DNA of 64,000 nt from Sphagnum magellanicum (taxonomy: Eukaryota; Streptophyta; Sphagnopsida; Sphagnales; Sphagnaceae): contig CM038917.1 of assembly GCA_021904315.1 (NCBI GenBank), positions 4,510,041-4,574,040 on the forward strand, given 5' to 3'. Shown in pieces: positions 36,254 through 48,090 of this stretch. Each line of letters starts with the position of its first letter. Position 1 is the stretch's first letter. Position numbers and translations under genes: made by a program. The notes below the pieces were generated by a model. The model did no database searches. It was not told the DNA's origin and was given only the letters and a program-made list of their open reading frames with translations.

Positions 36254-36667
36254 TACAAATCCTTTGCCATCCCAATAGCATACAAAGGGTATGATGGGTG
36301 TCCCTCACGTCACAAATTCCCACCAAGCTAAGCTGATCTTTCCACTAGATCTCCCCAAAAAACATCAACCCCTTTCCTCTTCACGATCTCCCTGGAATTC
36401 TCACACTCATCTCTTCTTACTCCTTTTCGACTTTTCTCACATAAGAAGAAGCTCTCATAAAACCTGCTAGAAATCCTCTGCCATCCCAATAGCATACACA
36501 GGGTATGATGGGTGTCCGTCACATCACAGATTCCCGCAGGCTAAGCTGATCTTTCCACTAGATCTCTCCACAAAACATCAACCCCTTTCCTCTTCACGAT
36601 CTCCCTGGAATTCCCCCACTCCGTTCTCACTCCTTTTCGACGTTTCTTGCAGATGTTTCTTCTTCGT
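36254..36667. repeat. 214-bp tandem duplication
   Basis: Two adjacent copies. Anchors: CCATCCCAATAGCATACA at 36,267 and 36,481, CTAAGCTGATCTTTCCAC in both, and CTTCACGATCTCCCTGGAAT in both. Higher GC than the surroundings. Minus frames across it are open but unrecognised. Confidence 0.85.
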
Positions 36668-36944
36668 CATTTTCTCCTTGCCAGAAACTTCTAGAAGGGT
36701 TTTGCCGTGACTCTTCAGACTGTAGCATACGCGCTTTACCGATTTCTTGGCTACTGAACAATTCATTACTTTCTTTTGTGGAACACGTGTCTCTATTTTC
36801 TACTCCTAATTGAGGATGGAATCTGCAATGTCACCTTGAGACTTGTCAAACACGCTTTACTTTTTCCCTCTGGCCTCCTCCATTGTCATCATCATGACGT
36901 TTGTTCACATCCACACACTGACCTTTTCTTTTACCAAAAAAATA

Positions 36945-37213
36945 TAGCCAAAAAGCTAAGTCATAAATTTAAAAAAGTGCTAAAATCAAATGCTTTTTGA
37001 GATTCTCAATAGCCAAAAACCAACCAAATTCAAAGAAAAAATGGTCAGATTTCCATACATGGTTTTCAAGTAGGTAGCCAAAAATAAGAGAAATATGTTA
37101 AAATTTTTCTAATGCCATATTTAGCTCATAGCCAAGTCTGACTAAATCTTCCTACTGCTGATAGCCACTTGGGCTATATCTCAAAACTGGGATCATTGAA
37201 GAAAAAAAAAACC
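36945..37213 (+). mobile_element. MITE-like element, family M, most diverged
   Basis: Weaker match in the same order: TTTCAAGTAGGTAGCCA, AGCCAAGTCTGACTAAAT, CACTTGGGCTATATCTC, then an A-run and CCCCC. Confidence 0.45.
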
Positions 37214-37479
37214 CCCAAAACCCATTCAAATGGCCATATTAGGCCCCAAAATTTATAGATTTGGACTTCGGGACCCTGATTTTGTCTTGGGGAATGATAT
37301 TTTTAATATTTAGAATATTTATGAACAATTTAAATGAGCTTTGCGGTTTTTACCATGATCCCATGGGGATCAATTTGCCTTGGTCGGGTGAACCTGGCCT
37401 ACAGTAGAACCACAGTGAAATCCCAAAGTTTTTGGGGGCAGCTTCAAAACATTATGCAACATCCTTAGAGCATCTACAA

Positions 37480-39283
37480 AGACAAAATGGTGTGCGGAAA
37501 AAGCATGTCAACATTTCTTGCATATGTATTGTTCTTGTCAAGCTGAACATCTCCAGATACACCATTCACATGCATAGAACTTCATGAGATCAATGCTGCA
37601 AGATTGATTGATTGATTACGGAGAGATTGATCAATTGCTGAGAGAGATTTTGGCAATGAAAATGGCAAGATGGACATGAACATTGTTTGTGACACAACAG
37701 TGAGCTATGGAGTCAAGCAGCTTCCGACTGCTGCAGGCAGGGTCAGGTTATGATCAGCTTGGAAGCTCAAGGGTTTGCAAAGATGCAAGAATATTCATGA
37801 AGGTAGCAAGTAAGAAATTTCTTTTGTTTGAAATTCAATCCAATCATTTGTGTCTGCTTTGTGCATATTGAGATAATGCAAGTCAAGAGACACTCTCTTA
37901 TGGGGCCTGGCCCAAGTGATTATTAATTGCATACACTACTTTTAAAGGCTCGTCCTAGTAATGGCCAAGCTATCATTCCACCTGCAAAGTTTGTGTGCTG
38001 CATGATAAGTATAAAAAGCATCCTGAAACTTATCTCTACTTCTAAGATGCAGAAACTGGCAGCAGATGTGGTCAATACTGGACAGCAGTGAGAAAGGAGG
38101 TGCTCTTGTTCCTAGTCATCTCCATGACAGATCTGTGGCACAACATTTACTAAATTGTTGCAGTAAACCAATGCCCTCTAGTATTGCTGAAACATGCCTC
38201 ATTTTGATAAACTTGGTGTTCACATGATGTCATATGCAGATGACCCCATTGTGCTGTGGTTGGACTTCACTAAGAAACTATGGTACGCATCATTTCAGAT
38301 TTCTACTGTTTTGAAGTCCAGGTTCAGCGTTGACAATTGATGGGACAGAGTTAATAGTCAGGAGAACTGGAGAATACATGCATGGCATCCAAATCTCAAT
38401 GTTCTAAAAGCCTACTTTGGAAGCATTCTCTATATGCCAAAATGAGGATTTGGCTGATGTTGGAACAACTGTTCCTGTATTTGTTCTTCCTGAGCATCAA
38501 GGAGTCTGGTTGCAGAGCTTTCTTCAATAGCAATGGCTGATCTCTGCTTCTCTTTCTGCTCAAAGCATCCTTAGCTGGTTGAGCCCCTGGATAAGACTGT
38601 GGTACTTAATTGCCATGCAAAGGTAGTAGTACTCTCAATTGCTGTTTCACCAAAGGGAATGGCCTGCCTATGGGAAGGAAAGGGAGTATCCAATGCAATG
38701 CATTTTTCTGCTGCAGTTCCAAACGTTTTCTCTTGTGAGTCTCTCTCCTGAGAAGCTGCAGAACTTGCTTGAATACACTGTGAGGAAGATCAAACAATGT
38801 TAGAGTTGAGGAGGCTGCTTTTGAGTCCGTTGCCCCCATCATGGGAACTTGTAATGTTGATGATACACTAAATTCAGAAGATGCAGTGAACACTATCATG
38901 GAGCTGTTCATCAAAGGACATGAGGGGTTTGTGTTGGAAGGTGGCCCTCCACATCTTTTTGTAGGCATCCACAATATTCATGACTATGTCTATAGAGTTA
39001 GACATCAGGTTGGAGCAGCACCTAGGAAACATAATTGGGATGTGCTAAGGTAATGGAGGCAATTGTTCCTGGGACATATTGACAATCCGTTTGCAGCTGA
39101 TGAATTGGTTCCCTGTTCTGTACGAGGAGCTTTGAAAACATCCAGAGTTCACATTTGCTATGTGGTGCAGTGAATGAGGTGTTTGAGAGGGAAATTGTAG
39201 ACTTTGGTGTCGTTGAGATGGGAACATAGTCAGGTCATCCTTGATATGTCAGGGGAAGGTGCAAGAGCTGGCAGTTGAGTGTC
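37480..39283 (+). pseudogene. Unidentified decayed gene-like sequence upstream of and inside repeat copy 2
   Basis: Higher-GC sequence with several short protein-like frames (for example DDPIVLWLDFTKKLWYASF near 38,240-38,300 and LDKTVVLNCHAKVVVLSIA near 38,590-38,645), broken by stops and frameshifts, running into the 70-codon frame at 38,841-39,053. It could be a gene captured by a mobile element or the remains of a resident gene. I cannot name the family. Confidence 0.35.
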
Positions 39284-41507
39284 TCCTAGACATTTGAGTG
39301 TATGATTGGATAGATCGCAGATGTTTTCAGGTCATATTCAAGAATACTGGAATCCTTCTTAATCTGAACAGAGGAGTGATTTTTCTTGGTGAATTTTCGC
39401 ACTGTGGCTACGAAGAAAATTTGAGAAATTGGGAAAATTCGTTTCAATAGTGTGAATTTGAGAAAAAAAATGCTCAATAAATGGAAAAAATTGACCAAGT
39501 TCACAAACCACAAAATTGAAAAAAAATAAGAGAAAAGAAAAAAACACTGATAATATTTGTATCTGGTATACCAGGTACAAATATTAGCCTTGACCAAACC
39601 AGCATCTATACCGGTACCAAGTTACAAAGGCTTTGGGTTTGCTTCTAATCATTAGTAGAAAGTGTGGGTGCAATTCTTTACTCTTCATTTATTAGACCAG
39701 TGAATTCACCAATTTTTTAACTAATTATTTAAACTAATGAATTCATTCAAAATTTAGCAAAATCACTTGACAAAACATCTTTTGTTGTAACTAAAATCAC
39801 CCTCTAGAGCAGCTCAACAGGTGCTCTGAGTATATTGCAATGGAACAAAATATTTCTCAAAACCAGGATTAGAATTTTTATTTATTTTTTTCCCAACCCC
39901 ATACTAAAACTGACAATGCAAATGATCGGTACCCAACAATAGCTATTAGCAACCTACTTCGACGAACCAGCTGTCTAACAGTCTATTGAACAATCAATAG
40001 CAGGTATTGTCCTTTGCTGAGCCTTTTGCCTACCGTGGTATTCTCAGGGAAACTGTCCAGGCCAAAGCCATTGTGCTGAGCCAAAATTTGTGGTCTAGGG
40101 CCATATACCCAGCACCTGTGAACCTGCTCTTAGGCCCACTTTACAATAGGAGTCGAGGACGATGTTCAACTCAAATCATGCATCCCTGTGGGTGCAAAAG
40201 TTGAAATCAGCGTCAAGTGCTAAATTACACTAAGATTCAAGGCCATAAAAGAAAAAATCTTTTCGATCTGCCCCAAGTTACTAATAACTTATGTTGGCCC
40301 CAAGGCTGAAGAAAAGGATACCATCAAATTTGGGAAGCCAATTTGCAACCCTTGTGGCCAATGTTGTAGCATTTTTAAATAACTTAGGGCCAGACAAAAA
40401 GCAAAAAACGCTCAGAGTTGCCCCAAGTTTTCTCAGCCCTAACTCCTAGTGTAAAGCAGGCCTTAGACTAAATCAGGGTCTCTGAGTTCAAATTTAAGAT
40501 TTCTTTTATGCGTCTTGCAGTGATAATCGGGGAAAGGCCTCATTCAAGAAGGTGAATGCATTAATGTAGGTGCAGGTTCAGCCTGGTCATTAATTACAGG
40601 TTTCCCCAATTCCTTCACAAACAACAGACTTGGTTGCGGGCACCATAACACAAAGCAAGTTAGAAAACCAAAAGTGAGCAAAAAGTTACTGGCTTTCACT
40701 AGGTTAAGGCCTCAGATCACGGATCCAACATGTTTGCACTTTGCACCAGATGTCAATCGTGCTGGTTGTGGTTCTCGGTGTCAAAACGGTCTTGCAGTAA
40801 AACATCATTAGGCCCACTTTAGGCGAGGGTCCAGGGTCCGATTTCCTAGGAACCAATTTGGACTCATGCGAGGCAAATTGATTTCTTGAGTTGTAGTGTA
40901 CCTGGGTCCCTAACCTGATTCTTGGTTCTCCAAATCAGGAGCTCTCCTTTTAGCACTGTCTTTTGGTCCCAACCAATTGATTTTCCCTCCAAAACAGGTG
41001 GCATATTAGCCTGAATTTGTCACTTTTTGGTCTTGGACCCTCGTCTAAAGGCCTTTGGGACCAATTTAAAACTTTCGACCAATAAGATTGCTTGAATTCA
41101 TTGGTTCCTTGACCTTGGACCCTCATCTAAAGTTGCCCTTAGTTTCACAACATGTTTTTCCATATTTTATTTAGGGTGCACACATATATACCTCTGTACC
41201 AGTGTTTTTTTTCCCTTTCCTTCTTTTCTCAATTTTGTGGTTTCTAAACTTTGTCAACTTTTCCATTTTATGTGCATTTTTTTCTAGAATTCACACTGTT
41301 AAAACGAGTTTTCCCAATTTCTTTAAATTTTCTTTGTAGCCACAGTGCATAAAGTCACCAAGAAAAATCACTCCTCTCTACAATTTATTATTTTTTTTTT
41401 TTCCTACTCTGGATTTATTTGCTATGACCTTCCATGTAATTTTTCCTTCTCCCCCCAGGCTGCTCCAATCATAGCCACTGGCTGGGGTGAACCAGCACCT
41501 ACACTGG
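38684..41507. repeat. 2.7-kb repeat, copy 2 (pairs with 1-2,709)
   Basis: Second copy of the unit at the window start, in the same orientation. It carries an extra 118-bp stretch at 39,967-40,084. It is preceded by 37,480-38,683, which may be a further part of the same unit lost beyond the window edge in copy 1, and it ends right against a FAD-monooxygenase-like fragment. Confidence 0.92.
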
Positions 41508-41514
41508 TACGCAT

Positions 41515-41825
41515 CCATTGGAAGATGCCATCGTCCTTGCAAGAAAGCTTGAATAAAACACTCAAGTCAAAAGAAAGTTGAATCTCCAAGGTGCCCAAGT
41601 TAGAACAGATCCAACAAACATTGTTGGACTTCCACCCAGAAAGGCATGGAAGGACATATGCTCTCACACAAAGCTAACATAATAGGAATTTCTGCAAGTG
41701 CTAATACAGCAATCAAATGTTTTATTTACGATTGGATTTTGATTCCCAAGGCTGTTGGCATGGGAAACTATATGGAACCTGCTTTGCTTGATGTCAGAAA
41801 TTTATCCATTGACAAGCCATGATCA
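41515..41825 (+). pseudogene. C-terminal fragment of an FAD-dependent monooxygenase
   Basis: Starting at 41,518 the frame reads LEDAIVLARKLE and then a stop. A second frame from about 41,648 reads ANIIGISASANTAIKCF followed by IYDWILIPKAVGMG and ALLDV, ending near 41,821. The first block matches the conserved LEDAVVLAR motif that follows the FAD-binding GD/GQGG region in plant UbiH-like monooxygenases (MO1-like family). The second matches the usual C-terminal helix with RDxxLIPK. The FAD-binding N-terminus is missing, and the fragment starts within a few bases of the right end of the 2.7-kb repeat. Broken by a frameshift and stops. Confidence 0.55.
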
Positions 41826-44100
41826 CATAACTAGGAAAATGATAAATTTTAGGAATGTGGTAATAATATGTGTTCCAAAAGGAGTCTCAAACTTTGGTCA
41901 CACTATCACCAAGCACGTTCACAAATGTAAATGAAGCTACAAATGTAAAGGTAAGTTCCAAATGTTTTATAATAATATTTATAACGGTAATATATGCCAC
42001 ACTAAAGTTTGTGAAACAAGTGATTTCTCACAAAGAGGTCTATGCACAAGACCAATTATGAAATGGATATGCTGATTAATTTATGCAGCTACTATCAATA
42101 TGGCTTATTCAGAGTATGGTAGCAACATCCACCATGGCCTAGTTATTAATTGAACTCACAACAATCTGCTTGCAAAGCTATCCCCAGTCCCCAAACTATG
42201 ACTTGGTCCACTTGCATTATTGGTTTGATAATTTAAAACTATGGGTGTTATGGGTATCTTAATTTACATATGCAAATATTTAATGTAATTGTGTGTAGTA
42301 AATCAATTTATTATTTTGGCACCAAACATATTGCTAGTTTTGGTAGTTTTTGGGGCAATATTTGAATTCAATTTCCTAACTACTTGAAAAGCCTACCAAA
42401 TTGTAAATCCATTATCTTTTTAGGTATCAATCTAGAGATGGGAGGAGAGTGGTGTGACATAATATATAAATTTCTAAAATTATTCCTGATGTTTTTTTTT
42501 TTCCAAAAAAATGTCCATTTCATTATTGTAAAGCACTAGGAGATAATTCATAGTGTATGCGGAGGGCACCTCATATCCACAAATTTCACTTCTAAAAATT
42601 GGGAGGGATATTATGCTTGCTCCTTAAGGGTGAGAGAAAAATTATGCCCTCCAACTATAAGGAGTTAGCATAAAAACCCAAGCCCATTCACACACCTTGT
42701 GATCAACGTAGGCTTGCTTCATGATAAATTTTGCCTAATGCCTTACCGTGTATAAAGCCCATGGGTGGGCGACATTCTTAAAAGAGGCTAGATTTGACTA
42801 TCACGTCATCCTAGGCCCCCTATTTTGAGAATGCCCCTTAGTACCCCTAGGGCATTAACCTAAGGTTAACAATTGCCTTGTGGTTGGGGTAAGCGTTTTG
42901 TGTCTGGTGGGGGTGGGTGATGCAACCGCATGGACTGCCGTCAAGCACATTCGAGCTCCTAGATTCTACACACCAAGTCAAGTATGCAATGCCAATTCGT
43001 CCTGAATCTAGGGCTTTACACAATTTGGACGAATTATAAACTGGCCTAGTTTATGGGGCCATGGGGAACATTGAGGTCTTTTGTGTGGGTGGGTGGCGTG
43101 GAGTGGGCGACGGGGGTTAAAATATTATTTATTCATTTATTTACAAGTGCATTGCCACCTTTTCATGGAAGAGACGCGGCCCATAAGCTTCATATATCCA
43201 TTTGTTTGTTTTTTTTGTTCATTGTTTTCTCACACTTTTGAACTACAATTAGTGATCACAAAAGGTGAAAAGCCTTATTTTCTTTTATTTTTGCTACTAG
43301 CCACTTTAAGAACCCCAAAATGCATAGTTTAAGGCTCTTTTCTTTTCTTTTCCCACTTTGGGGAAGATGGTTAAGTTGAAGTTAAAATCAGGTTGAGAGT
43401 TGAAGGTGAAGAGTGCAACATCCGTCTCACAATTTCTAAGTAAATTTCAAGATATAATTACATGTTTTGAGTTATGTAGTCCAAGAGCAGACCATAAGAA
43501 GCTTATGGGTTTAAAGAATTTTTTGGGCAGCCCTATAATATTATCCTAGACCCTACGCACTAAACCCTATGTACTTCAATAAATATAGGAGGGGGCAGAG
43601 GGACATCATCCATGTTCACAATAGGTGTCAATATGCTTGCAACAAAATTGATCTATTCCTTATCTCAGAAAATAATTTGCTGACAACATACTTTATGTAG
43701 TCCTTGCATCACAAAAAGACTTTGCTTACATTACACTTGATGTATATCTTATGTCCCAAAACCAACTCTTCAAATTGGAGGGACTTACAAAAGTGGAAGA
43801 AATTTGTTTTTGGGATCTTTAACTTTTGTAAAATCCCTCAAATTTAAAGTGCAATTCTACTAAAGGAAGAGTTTTTAAAACAATGAAAAGTACATTGCTA
43901 TGATATGGGGCTTGAAACTCAAATTATCACCAAACTCAATCATAATATGAGTTTCATCCCTTCTTTTTCTTTTCCTAGGTGCCTTCTTTCCATCTCATGT
44001 GTGTGTGTTATTGCTATAAATGTGTCTATCATTGTTACAAAATCATTTTCAAACATGCATTAAATATTGAGTTTCAACATTTTCTTCCCAAATTCAACAA
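41826..44100. other. Intergenic with dispersed repeat at 42,600-42,840
   Basis: No gene seen. 42,600-42,840 is the inverted partner of 24,570-24,790. A slightly GC-richer stretch at 42,880-43,190 carries short frames without a domain. Confidence 0.4.
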
Positions 44101-44104
44101 GGGA

Positions 44105-44180
44105 TGTGTCACATTGTGGCCTTGCCATTTACATTGAAACAGTATCTTAAGGCAAAAGAAGAATTATGGAAACTCAAATA
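44105..44180 (+). repeat. 75-bp dispersed repeat, second copy
   Basis: Pairs with 8,851-8,925. Confidence 0.75.
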
Positions 44181-44266
44181 TTTCACCATGCCAAAACATA
44201 ATCTTCAAAAAATCCTCTAAAAGAAACCAAAAGTCTTCAAGATATTATAACTCTGATAACTAATCT

Positions 44267-44420
44267 CAAGTTTCAACACAAGCCCAAATATCATCTTTCA
44301 AAAATCCTCATATAAAAATAGACCTATTGCCTAGGGGCCAAAATCACTTAAGCTACTATACTCTATAATGAATCTAAACACAATACCCTTGCGTTAGTAG
44401 GCAAGACCAACAAACTAATA
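44267..44420 (+). repeat. About 155-bp local direct repeat (pairs with 46,271-46,430)
   Basis: Shares TCAAGTTTCAACACAAGCC, AAAAATCCTCATATAAAAAT and GCTACTATACTCTATAATGA with 46,271-46,430. The two copies flank the tandem array at 45.1-46.0 kb. Confidence 0.8.
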
Positions 44421-45109
44421 ACCTTCATAGATAGATGAGATGCCCTCCCAATATAGTAGAAAACTCCTACGAGTACTTTATGCAAGAATATCTGTAACAA
44501 CTAGATGAAGGTTTGATGCCAACTTTTTTTTTTTTAATCAGTAGATTCCTACCAACCTATTATTTAGGTGTCTGACTTTTCATCCCGTGGGAATCAATTT
44601 GCATGTTCAACCCACTGGGATTGTCTTTGAACACTACTATGACAATTTTGTTGGGCTCTTCCCCCACAGGGACAAGGACTATAGCATTGAATACAACTTT
44701 CCGAAGTTTTATCTTATTGGAATCAGTTTCACATTAGGTGAAGTGGTTTCATTGGTGAAAGTGTTTAGACTGTTTAGATTGGAATGGATTGTTTTGGTGT
44801 TCAGAGTGTGGACACAGTAGGCAGATGTACAACATTCTTATCTATTGGCAGGGCCAGCATGTTTGTGATGCCTTGTTTGGTGTTCTACAATGTACGGTGA
44901 TAGGGCAGGATGTCCTTTAGTTGATTTTGGTGGATGGAAGAGAGGTGTTGGGCCAAATTGTATGGAAAATGAGGAATTTTTTTGCCTTGAGTGATGCTGA
45001 CTTTAACCCTTAATGGCATTGTGAATTGAAAGGCTAGCATCAGCCCCAGCCCCATCATGTCGGTCTTCCAGCCAAGAATCATGCAATGCATGACTTTGTC
45101 TGGGGGGAA

Positions 45110-46040
45110 AACAAAAGCCCCACAAGTTGTATTCCCACATGTCCTAAATATCCAAAAGTGGGGACAGACTAAGCCCAGTGTAAATAAGGCTGAGAATCCC
45201 AAAATGAAGGCTGGCCATGGCAAGCGGTGGAAAATCTTGCCAATATTACAAAGACCTGGTAAATTAAGCCTGATGCCATAGGCTTTCCAGGAATAAGGGC
45301 TCAGAATGAAGGCCTGCATGAGGTGGAGCTATTGGGGTAAAACTCGCAGCAAAGAAAACAAAAACACACACATTTTTGCTGACAAGTCCCAAAAGTCTAC
45401 AACTGGGGGATAGCCCATGGGCCCAAGGTAGATATGGGGGTGAGAATCCAAAAGCCTTGAAATAAGGCAGGCAATGAGTGGGGAACTTTTTGCCAACAAG
45501 TCCCAAAAGTCTACATCTGGGGGATAGCCCCATGAGCCCAAGGTACATGTGAGGGTGAGAATCCAAAAGCCTTGAAATTAGGCAGGCAAAGCCAAGGGGA
45601 AATTTTTTTGCCAAGAAGTCCCAAAAGTCTACATGTGAGGGATAGCCCCATGAGCCCAAGGTAGATATGAGGGTGAGAATCCAAAAGCCTTGAAATACGG
45701 CAGGCAAAGACGAGGGGGTAAATCTTGCCAATGTTAGAAAGACCTGGTCAGTAAATCCTGATGCTGTGGGCTTTACAGGAAGAAGGGCCCACATGAGGTG
45801 AAGCAATTCTGGTAAAGTCCTCTGCCAAGCAAACAAAATAGCAGACACGGTTTATTCCAACAAGTCCCAAAAGTCCACAACTGGGGGATAAGCCCAGCCC
45901 AAGCTAGACGAGGGTGCGAATCCAAAAGCCTTGCGAGCAAGGCACTCCAAGACACTGGGGAAAATCGTGCCAGTATTAGAAAGACCTGTCAGTAAAGCCC
46001 CTCAGGTTACAGGGTTTACCAAAATAAGAACCCAACCGAG
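45110..46040 (+). repeat. Higher-order tandem repeat
   Basis: A basic unit of about 114-118 bp (AAGTCCCAAAAGTCTACA to GAATCCAAAAGCCTTG) starts near 45,387, 45,501 and 45,619, then again at 45,865. A second module (TTGCCAATATTACAAAGACC and following) occurs near 45,238, 45,726 and 45,968. The alternation of modules shows nested duplication. Antisense frames are open across it, but only as a repeat effect. Confidence 0.8.
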
Positions 46041-46270
46041 GTTTGGGTAAGCCCACAACGTTGTGTTTTAACTAAATAGTTAGTGTATTCTTATGCAGGG
46101 CTATTAGTCGAGGCCAAAAATAGTGGCAGCCAATTTTAAGAATAGAATTTCATGCAACCAATGAGAAGTTCCATCATGGAGTATAGGAGCCTCCTTTTCT
46201 TCTTTTGGGGGTCGGATGTTTTTCAAGTTGTGTTTGGTGTGGAGAATGGACTATCCCTTGTTCACTTTTC

Positions 46271-46430
46271 TCAAGTTTCAACACAAGCCAAAATATCATC
46301 TTTCAAAAATCCTCATATAAAAATAGACCTATTATTGCCTAGGGGGCCAATTTCTACCAAGCTACTATACTCTATAATGAATCTAAACACAATATCCTTG
46401 CCTTGGTAGGCAAGGCCAATAAAATTTCCT
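46271..46430 (+). repeat. Local direct repeat, second copy
   Basis: Partner of 44,267-44,420, about 2.0 kb apart, in the same orientation. Confidence 0.8.
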
Positions 46431-47355
46431 CACTTTTGCAGATAACATTATTTGAAGTTGAGGTATTGGGTTGGGGGTGAAAGGAGGGCCTATAGGTAAG
46501 CTTACTTTGTGGATTTCCTTAATGACTAATGGTTTCTTCTTCAATATTATCATGTAACAAAAGTGCAAATCATCCCAAAAAAACATTTTACTAAATTTAG
46601 AAATAAATCAAGAAGCAAAGTAAATGTATTTAAAAGGATCCTTTTACATTATCAGGTTTTTATTTTCTAACAAACCAATTATAGAAATATGGCTTCTTAC
46701 CCCCAAAAAATCCTCAAATTTTGGCTAATTTGACGCATTCTTTTTTATGGAAAATCTGATTTCTCAAGTCAACAAAATTTGCAAAACAAATCATTGATAA
46801 TGACTTAATTTACACAAATGTTGAGGAAGTCAATATCTCATTTTTTCGGTATTTGAAGTTTGTTTTGTTTTGGTTGAAATGTGTTTCCAACAGTCTTTAA
46901 TGTACAGAAAAATTCAATATTATTTTTTTTCAGTTTCATTTTCATTGAAAAATTATCCTTTCCTTTTTTTAATGTATTACAATTGCAATGGCCTCTTACC
47001 TTATTTCCCATGGAATAATGGTACAAACCTTTTGTCTTTTGGATTTCGTCATGTAACAAAGGTGGCAATCATAGAAAGCTAAATTTAGGATTAAATTCAA
47101 TATGAAAATAAATATAGAGAAGGATTCTTCCATATTCTTGGGTTTTTACATTTTTACCATAACATTTCTATCATATCATTTCTACCAATTTGCTACTGTT
47201 TTTTAGGAGTGTCACAAATAAAGGTCTTCTTTGGATTTAACAACTGTTTATTTAGTTTTGCGTAGTACCCCATCATTTCTGCTTGGCATCTCATCACCAT
47301 AATCTAGAGTCAAAGGTTAGTTTAGTAAGAGGTCCATAGAACAACTAGTAGTCCG
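46431..47355. other. AT-rich interval; nothing recognised
   Basis: Short frames only; no domain seen. Confidence 0.4.
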
Positions 47356-48090
47356 CTATTGTTTAACCTACCTGTCTATAGGTTAAACCTACTTCTTATT
47401 GAATGGGTTACCAAGATGAGACCAGGTAGTAACTCAGTTGAGGATCATCCACAACTGAGTCATAACGGGCCTCCAGTGGATGGTGCACTGGTGGGTGCTG
47501 GACTACTGTGGCCGGAGTACTCACGCGGGGATTGCATTACTTTATTAAAGACTTCCATTCTGGAGCGGTGTGAAAGCACAACATGACAAGAGAAAAGTCA
47601 GGAAAGCATCCAGCTGCAATAATATTTTCCCTAGTAAAGTTCTGAGCGGGTAGCACGGAAAACTTTAACCCGCGACAATTATGGCACGTGCTATGCACCA
47701 TCCTAGAAGTACCGCTTGGATCCTTTCTCCAACCTTTAATCATGACCACCTTCCAAGTTGTTCATCATTCTGGCATAAAAGCAAGGAATCCAATGGACTA
47801 ATTCTACCTTGGCTCGGATTTGCATCCAAGAGCTTGCTACAAATTTTTATCAAGGTCAGTTCCCTTGTTGGGCTTGCTGCAGAGCTTCTATTGCCGTTAA
47901 TCTCCTCGCTTACATGTATAGGGTTTCACGGCTCAATGCAACAACAAGAGTATTCATCATCCAATTGCCACATGCAATTCATCTCACATATCATCATGTC
48001 TTTTATGTGAAACCTAGTATGTCTCAAACACCAAAACTTAGGTTCCATGTCTATGAAAGCATTAGTAGTGTCATGAATATTTGACCTAGA
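47356..48090 (+). pseudogene. Decayed coding-like sequence, family unknown
   Basis: GC-richer than its flanks, with consecutive but shifting plus frames (47,359-47,586, 47,681-48,010 and 47,809-48,084). The first reads VDGALVGAGLLWPEYSRG; the last has a Cys-containing FPCWACCRASIAV part. I do not recognise the family. The first core is shared with 25,335-25,375. Confidence 0.25.

Noticed and set aside
45264-45848. 194-codon minus frame
   Set aside because: Covers the nested tandem repeat; the periodic protein only mirrors the DNA repeat and matches no known family.
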